From positions 62,001-126,000 of the forward strand of contig JAAOMT010000376.1 in NCBI GenBank assembly GCA_016748015.1: DNA of 64,000 nt, read 5' to 3'. The position numbers and the translations under genes were made by a program. The number at the start of each line of letters is the position of its first letter. Within the stretch, counting starts at the first letter, position 1. The notes under the pieces were generated by a model, which was not told the DNA's origin, ran no database searches, and saw only the letters and a list, made by a program, of their open reading frames with translations. Source of the DNA: Geosiphon pyriformis. Lineage: Eukaryota > Glomeromycota > Glomeromycetes > Archaeosporales > Geosiphonaceae. Shown here piece by piece: positions 35,264 to 43,334 of the stretch.

Positions 35264-36118
35264 TTAAGTGTTCAGGTTGGAAGATTGTTCAATGACAACT
35301 ATTGGTTCTAAGTTTCGGGGAATATCTTCAGAACTGACCAAAGGGGAATGTGTACCAATTTGTGGAATTAATGGTTCAGGATTGTTTCTGGAATGATAGT
35401 GTTTCAAACGATTTCCATGTACAACTTTTACTAGGATTTTGTCATCAAGTCTTAGCTTGTATGATCCGTTGCCTAGGACTTCATAAATAAAGAATGGTTC
35501 ATCCCATTTATTTTCAAATTTTCCACTCCATTGTTTTTCAGCTTTAGTTCTGTGTAAGAGAACTTTGTTTCCAATTTTAAATTCATTGGTGACTGAAGGC
35601 AATTTGTCATTATGTCGTTCTTTTTGTTGAGCTTGGGAGTGTTCAATATGGGTGGCTGCTATTCGTTGTTTTCCTTCCAATGTGCTAAGCAGAATGTAGG
35701 CTCTTTGCTGAAGTGTTTCTTGGAAATTGTTTTTATTGATTGGTTGTGCTGGGTATGTTTCCACTGTGAAACTAATTGGTAACATTGCTGTCCTTCTATA
35801 AGTTAAATCAAATGGTATGTGTTTCGTGGTATCTTGTTTTAATGTCCTATATGCTAGTAACACTGATGGAATAAAGAGATCCCATTCTTGCTCAAAATCG
35901 GTTGAGACTTTGGCTAATGACTCACACAATGTTCTGTTAAAATGTTCCACAAGTCTGTTTGTTTGTGGATGGTAGGGCAAAGACAGAGGTCTTTTGACAT
36001 TAAATTGTTCACAAATTTCTTGTATCAGGTTGTTCACAAAGTGTGTTCCCTGATTAGATAAAAGTTCAATTGGACATCCATGTCTACAAATAATGTCTTC
36101 GTAGATGAAATTTTGCAT
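35264..36118 (-). pseudogene. Ty3 integrase, C-terminal part of catalytic core and GPY/F-like domain
   Basis: 284 codons open. The second catalytic Asp lies in the usual SDQGTHF block, here SNQGTHF, an Asp-to-Asn change. The block with the catalytic Glu reads HPQTNRLVEHFNRTL, with Glu kept but the usual Gly and Arg changed to Arg and His. All three are G-to-A changes on the coding strand. The end, KWDEPFFIYEVLGNGSYKL and onward, is a GPY/F-like module. Preceded by a frameshift at about 36120. Confidence 0.85.
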
Positions 36119-36122
36119 CTGC

Positions 36123-36701
36123 TCATTGAATGGCTCTGGCTTCAGGCCATTTAGTAAGATAGTCTACAGCTACTGCAATATAACAGTTTCCTTGAGTGGT
36201 AATAGATAGTGGTCTGACTAAATTGATACCAACTTTGTCAAAAGGCTGTCCAACTTTGATTGGATTTAAAGGTTCTGTAGGGCAAGTTCCTCCTCTTCTT
36301 TGACAACTATCACAAGATTCGACATATTCATGAATGTCTTTTTTCATTCGAGACCAATAGTAGTATTCTAGTGTTCTTTGGGTGGTACTATCTTTTCCAA
36401 AGTGTGCTGACAAAGGATCTGAGTGCATATTGTATAAAATGGTCTCTTTTTCCTGTTCTTGTATTAATCTGAGTGATTTGATTGGGTTTTTGGAATTTCG
36501 ATGATAGATAATGTTGTTGTGTAGAAAATATTGTTTGGCTTGTTGTTGTAACCAATGTTTTTCGTTTGGGGACCAATCTGTTGGGATTGTTAATGTTTCC
36601 AAATATTGTTTGAGATTGTTGTAGTTTTCGGGGTTCATTGTTTGTTGTTTTGATGCTGTTAGTTCAAATGGGTGTTGGTTTTGTTTTCTAATCTTGCCTC
36701 A
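36123..36701 (-). pseudogene. Ty3 integrase, N-terminal zinc-binding part and first catalytic Asp region
   Basis: Frame open from 36638 to 36126 with an HHCC zinc finger (HSDPLSAHFG ... ESCDSCQRRG). The strand with the first catalytic Asp should read GIDLVGPL; here it is GINLVRPL, so the Asp is Asn. YIAVAVDYLTKWPEARA follows. A TGA at 36699 lies upstream in the same frame, and a frameshift near 36705 separates it from RNase H. Confidence 0.85.
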
Positions 36702-36704
36702 TTC

Positions 36705-37980
36705 TTGAAAGACAATCAATGTTGGTGTGGAGTTTTTCTGGTTTATGATGTATGATGTATTAGTAATTAGCTAAAAATCTTGTCCATTGGGTTTGTTTTG
36801 CATTCAGTTGGGTGTTTTTGTTTTGAAGCCATTTAAGTCCAATATTATCAGTGATAATATCGAATTCTTTGGGTCTGAGGTAAAGGTTGAAGTGATGTAG
36901 GGCCCAGATTACTGCTGTGGTTTCTAATTCTGTTGTAAGGTAGTTCTTTTCGGCTGGCTTTAATGTTCTACTAGCATAAACAATTACTCACTCATTTCCA
37001 TTGTCATCTAACTGTGATAGGATGGCACCAAAGGCAGTATAAGAGGCATCAGTTGCTAACCGAAATCGGTTGCTAAAGTCTGGGTAGGCGAGGATTGGAG
37101 CTGTTGTGAGTTTTTCCTTAAGTATCTCGAAGATGTTTTGGTGTTCTTCTGTCCATTTGTATTCGACATTTTTAGTAGTGAGCTGGTTGAGGGGTTTTGC
37201 AATTTCTGAGAATCCTTTGATGAATTTTCGGTAATAGGATGCTAATCCAATAAATCCTCTTAATTCTGTGGTATTTTGTGGAGTCTTGAAGTTTTTGACA
37301 GTACTAATTTTTCTGGGGTCTGGTTTAATTCCATCTTTGTTAACAATGTGACCAAGAAAAGCTAAACTTGTTTTTCCAAAGTAGCATTTTTCAATGTTCA
37401 GTTTCAATCCTGCTTTCTGTAATCATTGAAAAACTTCTCACAGGTGAATTAAATGTAGCTCGAAAGATGGTGAATAAACATCAGTGTCATCAAGATAAAC
37501 TACTACTGATTTTCAAAGGAGGTCTTTGTAAACAACATCCATGAGTCTTTGGAATGTTGCTGGTGCATTACATAATCCGAAAGGCATTACATTGAACTCG
37601 TAATTTCCTCCTTGAGTGGTGAATGCTGTTTTGGGGCAGTCTTTGGGATCCATAGCAACTTGCCAGTATCCACTCTCTAAATCTAATGTTGAAAAGTATT
37701 TGGACTTTCCAAGAGCATCCAACATGTTATCAATTCGGGAAAGAGGGTAGACATCCCCAATAGTGACACTGTTGAGTTGTCGGTAATCAACACAAAATCG
37801 TATCTTTCCATTTTTCTTTTTAACTAGGACCACAGATGAGGCCCATGGGCTTATTGATGGTTGAATAAGCCCATTGTTAAGCATCCGTTGTACTTCTTCT
37901 CGGATAAATTGGTGACTTTCTGGGGTGACTCGGTAGGCTTGTTGTTGCCTTGGTTTGGCATTTCCTGTATAGATTTGGTG
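36705..37980 (-). pseudogene. Ty3 reverse transcriptase and RNase H
   Basis: RT begins after a TAA at 37981 (probably a former Gln). It reads ISPWASSVVLVKKKNGKIRF, then STLDLESGYWQVAMD, then FGLCNAPATFQRLMD, and then the catalytic box VVVYLDD near 37500-37480, which is intact. The thumb and RNase H follow: FLGHIVNKDGIKPDP, LATDASYTAFGAILSQ (first RNase H Asp), ELETTAVIWALHHF, and IITDNIGLKWL (a catalytic Asp). In-frame TGA at 37513, 37438, 37423 and 36988 and TAA at 36760 interrupt it without changing frame. Confidence 0.9.
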
Positions 37981-39063
37981 TTAAACCAAATCAGTTCTTT
38001 CTAAGTCATTGTTGTTTTCGGCGAAGATGTCAGCAAATTCTGCAATTAGCTCTTTGAGCTGGGTCTGTTGTTGTGGTTTAAGTTGTCCCATGTTGATTTG
38101 AGATAGTTTTTCCATGACAACATGGTAGTTTTCAGAGCTAGGGTTTGGGTTGATTTTTGGTAGTAAATGTTCAATAATTTCAGGGAAATCGGGGACTGTT
38201 TGGGGTAATTCTTGTTGAAATATATTACTGTGAATAACTCCAATTTCTAAATTATTTAATAAAATTATGGGGTAATTATTGGGGTTGTAAAAAGTAACTC
38301 GGACTTTTTTTGTTCCTTTTGGAATATAAATGTTTGGGATCGAAATATTATGTTCCAAGCAGACTTGTTCATTGGACTCAAAAATTTGTTGTGTGGTTGT
38401 TGGCTTTGTGCAAGTGTAGATTTCCAGATGTTCTCCAAAAAGTGAGATGGTAATTAGTTGTGGAAGTCTGAGAATCTGGTGGGATTCGTTCTTTGTGTTA
38501 AGAACTATATTAACTGGAACTGTAAATCGTCCAGTTGAACCAAAACCTTGGGTTCCTCTATCGCTTTTTCCTAATTGTTCTCTTTGATTGACTAGTTGCA
38601 AATCTGAAATGTTGATTAAGGGTAGGTAAATAGCTTGGGCAATGTTTTCAGCATGTTCAATCTTGAATGGTTTGTCAGTTTCATTTTGAAGCATCACTGT
38701 TATGTCTCCAGTATATCCAGCATCGATTATTCCTCCTCTGACATTGATTCCTTTGCTTGCCAGAGAGAACTGGGAGGTGATTTGAACCATTGCTCCTAGT
38801 GAAATTTCGAGTGCAATTTTGAGATTGATTTTTGTAAGAGATTTGGGTTTGAGAACAAGAGTATCCTTGCCTGGATATCTTAAGTCATATCCAGCATTAA
38901 TTTCGTGTGCTTTTTCGGGTTTTATTCCTTGTCCGTTGTTGTTGAAGTATTTAAGTTGTAAGGCAGGCTGATTTTCAATAAGATAGGTGGGTGTTGTTTC
39001 AATTTCTTCCATTTCTTTAGGTTCTCCAAATTCAATTTCATTCTCATCATTTTCACTGGGCAA
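37981..39063 (-). CDS. Ty3 polyprotein segment: dUTPase domain plus RT leader
   Basis: 360 codons without a stop, part of the pol reading frame. Residues 35-180 of this segment hold the trimeric dUTPase motifs in order: AGYDL (57-61), SQFSLASKG (97-105, usual Arg replaced by Gln), GGIIDAGYTGDI (110-121) with the catalytic Asp, ENIAQAI (139-145), and the P-loop-like DRGTQGFGSTG (168-178). dUTPase cleaves dUTP to dUMP and keeps uracil out of DNA; in a retroelement it would protect cDNA. Residues 180-300 are beta-rich and not recognised. Residues 300-360 form the usual lead-in to RT (ELIAEFADIFAENNNDLERT). Its position between protease and RT differs from lentiviruses, where it follows RNase H. 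Confidence 0.9.
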   Translation of the reverse strand: MPSENDENEIEFGEPKEMEEIETTPTYLIENQPALQLKYFNNNGQGIKPEKAHEINAGYDLRYPGKDTLVLKPKSLTKINLKIALEISLGAMVQITSQFSLASKGINVRGGIIDAGYTGDITVMLQNETDKPFKIEHAENIAQAIYLPLINISDLQLVNQREQLGKSDRGTQGFGSTGRFTVPVNIVLNTKNESHQILRLPQLITISLFGEHLEIYTCTKPTTTQQIFESNEQVCLEHNISIPNIYIPKGTKKVRVTFYNPNNYPIILLNNLEIGVIHSNIFQQELPQTVPDFPEIIEHLLPKINPNPSSENYHVVMEKLSQINMGQLKPQQQTQLKELIAEFADIFAENNNDLERTDLV

Positions 39064-39626
39064 GGGGATACTAAGAGCATAGCATTCAGGACACTATTGT
39101 TCATTGCAAGGCATAATGCATTCTTTACATAGCCTAATGTTCATTTGCTCTAATCATTGAATTTGAGCTTCTTGGGTCGGGTAGGTGTGACTTGCAATTT
39201 GGTGGTAGACTTCTACTTTGTCTTCGTAATCGAATCCAGCCAATTCCATAGTGTATTCAATGTATTCTGCTTCCTTCATTTGACAAACATCTTCTTTGGT
39301 AGCTCCATTAATTAATGCTATTGCTAAGTTGAAAATCATCTTGGCATCATGAGAGTAGTAATAAAGTTTGTTAAGAGCACTGTTGTATGCTGCATTAAAG
39401 GGTGTTCCTCTTTTTACTTTTTCTGAAATTGATAAAGCATATTGGCAGGTCTGATCGCAGATGCCTCTTCTCATTGCTATATTAATCTAATTGCATTCTT
39501 CTGGTAGCATATCTCCACAAATCAAACAAGGGGTGTTGTCCCATTTTCTGCTCCTTTTTATTAGATGGCCTCATCACTCTCTGTAGCAAGCTTTGCAGTA
39601 ATAACAAGTATGATTCTCATATTCTT
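39064..39626 (-). pseudogene. Ty3 polyprotein Cys-rich segment of unknown function
   Basis: Same reading frame as protease and dUTPase, interrupted by two adjacent TGA (39574, 39571), TAG 39487, TGA 39154 and TAG 39094. Four cysteine pairs stand out: CYYCKAC, CLICGD, CKECIMPC and CPECYA, which together could hold two zinc ions. Between them is a helical stretch of about 90 residues (MRRGICDQTCQYALSISEKV onward). Not a standard part of gypsy pol that I recognise; it could be a zinc-binding insert that helps RNA or DNA binding. Confidence 0.6.
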
Positions 39627-40635
39627 TTTCAGGTGAAATGCAGGCTCCCATTGACGATAGTTTCTTGTGGTAGTCCTTATATTTAAGGGGAATATAGGGG
39701 TGTTGTTTCCTTGGTTCAGGTTTTGAGTAAGGTATATTCCATCCAGAGGTTTCAGGTTTAGTGTGTGGGGTAAAATATTCTTGTTCTGTTTCATCGGCCC
39801 AGTTGGACGTTGATCTAAGAGCCATGAATGTTTCAATTATTGGTTTTTCTTCTTCTGATTCGAATTCAAAAGCTGGGGCTTTTTCAGAGTGTTTGTTGAA
39901 TGTACTACAAATAGCAGATACCCGGGCATGTTGTCCTTGGTAGGAGATTGTTAACTCTTGTGTTTCCCAATTCAGATTAGCATTGGCTTTTTGAAGCCAA
40001 TTATTTCCAACAAGAGCTTGGTACTGGGGTACGTCCATTATAAGAACTTTGACTGAAATAGTAATTCCATCAAGAGTGAATGGAAAATTGTCAATTTCTC
40101 CTACTGAGGTCTTTTTCATGCCATCGGCAGTAATGATTACTGTTTGAGCTGGTCAGTTGACATTTCTTTTCAACTGTTGCATCAACTGGTAGATAATAAT
40201 GCTTCCGGCAGATCCATTGTCTAGGATCAAGCGAATTGGCTTTCCTTTTACTTCAGCTTCTGTGTACATTGCAGTGATGGCTTTTTGCTCATTAGCCGCT
40301 GCATTGCTAAGCAAGAATGGTGATTTATTTGCTTCAAATTCAAAAGGAAAGATATCAGAGAGATTGGCGTTTTCAGCAATTCAGGCTGGTGGAATAGTGG
40401 TGTGGTTATGAGAAGGGTTTTGTTGTTGTTGTGCTGCAGCTCTACCTTTCGAGAGTACAGTATGGTGAAAATCCTGTTCTTCCAGCATTGTTAAATAACT
40501 GGGTTGAGTGTGGTAATGGTTGGGTCTTGGTTGAGTAGTATTTCAGAGAACCAATTGGTTGTTCAAACTGATTCTACTGTTGTTTACTTGGTATCAGTTT
40601 TGTGGTGTAAATTGATTTTGTGTAATCAGTCTTCA
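39574..40635 (-). pseudogene. Ty3 protease region
   Basis: The retropepsin core reads IRLILDNGSAGSIIIYQL near 40230-40180, where DSG/DTG is expected; the Ser/Thr is Asn, again a G-to-A type change. ITADGMKK and ALVGNNWLQKANANLNWETQ follow, as in gypsy proteases. In-frame TGA at 40633, 40594, 40543, 40381 and 40153. Reached from Gag by a shift of -1 within the overlap of about 200 nt (40833-40626); no convincing slippery heptamer was spotted. Confidence 0.8.
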
Positions 40636-42305
40636 AACAGGTACTTGATAATGTTGGGTGGGTGGTTGTTGGTGTTGCTGTTGGATTGGTTGTGAGGTGG
40701 GCTGATAATAGTTATTTTGGTATTGGGGTCTTGGTAGATAGTAAGCTGGTGGTGATGATTGATAATAAGATTGCTGTGGTGGAGAGTAACATTGATTACT
40801 CTTATTTGTTGGTCTCGTTGCAGCTTTCTGCAATCTCTTTTCCAGTGGTCAGAGATTCCACAGTAATGGCAATTCTGGGGCTGGTTATTGGAAAGTGGTG
40901 CAAAGTTATTTTGATTTCGTCTTTGGGGTGGTTGATATCTTTGGGGTTGTTGTTGTTGGTTGGTAAAATAGTTTTCAACCTTCTTTGTGAGTTGGTCAAT
41001 TTTTTCCTCAGCTACTGAGCTGGTTTCTCCAATTGCCAAATTTACAAGTTTTGTATGATTGGCTTCTTCTATGGTCATTTCATATCTTTTCGCATACTGT
41101 ATGGCAGAGTTTAAATCTTCTGGTGCGTGTGGGCAAACCTTTTTAATTAGTTTATCTTTTAGGCCAGCAATAAATTGATCCAAGATTTGAGCATCAGAAT
41201 AATAATTGTTTGTCTTGAGTTGGCGAATCCATCTGAAAAGTTTGTTGAATTTCCCAATATAAGTCATAACAGATTCGGAGGGTTCTTGTTTGATATTTCG
41301 AAAACAATTGCGAAGAGTGATGGAGGTATTATTGTCGGTGAACTGTTCAAGGAAGGCTGCTTTGAAAGCATTCCAATCATTGAATGGGGGGACAAGGTTT
41401 TCAAACCATTCTCCTGCTGTTCCTTTGAGAAAATAGGGAATTGTTCTTAACATTCTGGCAGCATTCCATCCATTTGCATCTCCAGCTTTAGTAACTTGGT
41501 CGAGCCATTCTTGGGGACTGGTCTCAATATCTTCTCCATTGAATTTAGGGATTTTTGCGATGTATGTTGTCATTTTGTCTTCTTCGTTTTCATTGTCTAT
41601 TGATTCTTCTTCAGTTATTTCAGAGTTGTTTTCTTCATTTGCTGCTGTCTCAGAGTGTTCACTTTGATTTTCAGCTAGAAAATCAAGGAGATTGGAACTA
41701 GTTTGAAGGGGTTCTTGTTGTCTGGTGGGACTTCTGAGTGATGTAAAATCTTCTGGTTTTGTAAATCGATTCAAGGGTGAATTAAGTGTTTGTGCTTGTG
41801 CAAGTAAAGCTGGAAAAGGTGTGATAATAAGTGGAAATTTTGAACTGGTTCCTTGTTCAGGTGTTTGTAAATGTTTGGCAGTTGTTTTCGGTAGTGTTGG
41901 AGTATTTGGGGTGGTTCTTGAATATTGCTTTAATTTGTTTTTGCCTTTGTTGCTTGTTTCTGTTTCCGATTCAAAGTTAATAGTGTATTGAGACTGCACT
42001 AGATATGTTTCTTCACAGTATTTGATAATGTTAAAATTAAGTTTGTGAAAGTAAGTGGCAAGTGTTTCACTATTAAGGTCTTCAGTTTCCAACTGTGAAT
42101 AGTGTACTAAATTATTGTAAAGGTTGCTTCTAACTTCTGAGATATTATAATTTCTAAAAAGATAATTGTTGATGCAGTTTTCAATGTATTGGTATACTGA
42201 TTTTTTGACAACTTCAATTCCGTCTGGAATGTTGAATCTTTGCTTGCAGTGGGTGTAAATTGATTGGTAATACTCTAGAGTTGTTGTGTCTGGTGTGGTC
42301 GCCAC
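40626..42305 (-). CDS. Ty3 Gag
   Basis: 559 codons with no internal stop. The central retrotrans_gag-like region (ETSPQEWLDQ, ... KGTAGEWFENL, ... WNAFKAAFLEQFTDN) forms the capsid. A CCHC zinc knuckle, CHYCGISDHWKRDC, lies near residue 475-490 and would bind the element RNA. A Gln/Pro/Asn-rich end overlaps the protease frame. The first codon in the open frame is GTG; the first in-frame ATG is residue 245 (at 41573), before MTTYIAKIPKFNG. So either the start codon was lost, translation starts at a non-AUG codon, or only the shorter capsid-nucleocapsid part is made. Confidence 0.85.
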   Translation of the reverse strand: MATTPDTTTLEYYQSIYTHCKQRFNIPDGIEVVKKSVYQYIENCINNYLFRNYNISEVRSNLYNNLVHYSQLETEDLNSETLATYFHKLNFNIIKYCEETYLVQSQYTINFESETETSNKGKNKLKQYSRTTPNTPTLPKTTAKHLQTPEQGTSSKFPLIITPFPALLAQAQTLNSPLNRFTKPEDFTSLRSPTRQQEPLQTSSNLLDFLAENQSEHSETAANEENNSEITEEESIDNENEEDKMTTYIAKIPKFNGEDIETSPQEWLDQVTKAGDANGWNAARMLRTIPYFLKGTAGEWFENLVPPFNDWNAFKAAFLEQFTDNNTSITLRNCFRNIKQEPSESVMTYIGKFNKLFRWIRQLKTNNYYSDAQILDQFIAGLKDKLIKKVCPHAPEDLNSAIQYAKRYEMTIEEANHTKLVNLAIGETSSVAEEKIDQLTKKVENYFTNQQQQPQRYQPPQRRNQNNFAPLSNNQPQNCHYCGISDHWKRDCRKLQRDQQIRVINVTLHHSNLIINHHHQLTIYQDPNTKITIISPPHNQSNSNTNNHPPNIIKYLFED

Positions 42306-42334
42306 TTTGAAGTTGTTTTTGCTGTGTTGTTTCT

Positions 42335-42348
42335 GTGGAAGAGCACCA
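42335..42348 (-). promoter_or_regulatory. primer-binding site of Ty3 element
   Basis: Two bases inside the 5' LTR the minus strand reads TGGTGCTCTTCCAC, beginning with the TGG that pairs with the CCA end of a tRNA. The tRNA identity cannot be fixed from here. Confidence 0.8.
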
Positions 42349-42350
42349 AA

Positions 42351-43330
42351 TGTTACCGGAGGTTTTTGGTCTCTTTTCTGTAATGTTGTTAATACTTATT
42401 TGCTGTAAATTCACGTTTTCTGGATGTGGTTGAACCTCCAATAACTGAATTTATCTTCAAATTATCTCCTATAATTTGAACTTGCTGGGCTTATGTGTGG
42501 AATGACCAATTCTGTGCCAGTTGCTTTATGTAGTTACGTTGTAGTAAACGTCAACTCTTTCCCAGGAATTGCTCGTCTAGAAGCTCACTAAAAATGTGTA
42601 GTTACTTTGCTGTGAAAGTCAACTTTTCTACAGGAATCTTGTCTGTAGGCTACCCTAATGATTGTAATAAGAAAAGAAAAGAAAAATAAAAGAAGTGTAA
42701 AAAAAATAAGATTTTATCAAGGGAAACATTTTCTATTCATGCCTGGAGTCACTAACAGTTTATTGAAATTGGTAGCTAATCAATTTCGAAATGTTAGTTG
42801 GTTTTTGGGGATTTTTCAAGGGCAATAATTAAAGAATTTGGTTTTTCAAATTATTTGGTATTTATTTCTTTTTGTGTGTGTAGAAATGGTTCTAAGTAAT
42901 AAATCTAAAGTAAGATATATTTTCTCAAAGAGAGAAGCTCTTCTTTTATACAACTTGTTGTAACACTATTCTATGAACTTGAACTTTGCTATTTTCTACA
43001 ATTTTGCTGAACTAAAGATACATTTCGGCAAACTACAAGTTATTTCGGCGAACTATTAGATATTTCAGTGAACTATCAATTATTTCGGTGAATTTCTACA
43101 AATTTCGGCAAACTTTTGAATGTTATATTGTTCGGGGTATTGCATGATTGATCATTGCAATTAGGTTACATTTGTGTTGTGTACAATTTGGGATATTAAT
43201 TAAATAATAATTTCGGACATTTTTGCTAATGTAATAAGTAATCATTTGAAATGATAATATATGCTAATTAATGATAGGAATTATAAGATAATTTCATGCT
43301 AAATAATATCTCTAATTTCGTCTGGTAACA
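42351..43330 (-). repeat. 5' LTR of Ty3 element
   Basis: 980 bp, same ends and length as the LTR at 33479-34458. By eye about forty differences, of which only about three are transversions. Confidence 0.95.
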
Positions 43331-43334
43331 ACTC
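43331..43334. repeat. target-site duplication ACTC, right
   Basis: Second copy of the 4-bp duplication, directly after GGTAACA of the right LTR. Confidence 0.85.

Larger units (their letters stand above)
33479..43330 (-). mobile_element. complete Ty3/gypsy LTR retrotransposon nested in LINE B
   Basis: A 9852-bp element on the minus strand. Two 980-bp LTRs start TGTTACC and end GGTAACA. Within them are a primer-binding site, Gag, protease, a Cys-rich segment, dUTPase, RT, RNase H, integrase, an extra ORF and a polypurine tract. RT before integrase and a GPY/F-like integrase end place it in Ty3/gypsy; no chromodomain is visible. LTRs differ at about forty sites, nearly all transitions. Gag, dUTPase and the last ORF are open, but pol has about 18 in-frame stops and two frameshifts (near 36705 and 36120), so it is not autonomous now. 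Confidence 0.95.

Noticed and set aside
36123-40635. Mitochondrial code (TGA = Trp) or a mitochondrial insertion
   Set aside because: Many Trp codons in the same element are still TGG, the element is a nuclear-type LTR retrotransposon, and several TGA lie where Arg is also plausible. Kept only as an open question about TGA bias.
40504-41991. Plus-strand open frames opposite Gag
   Set aside because: Antisense shadows of a Gln- and Asn-rich Gag, giving Val-, Leu- and Cys-rich nonsense.
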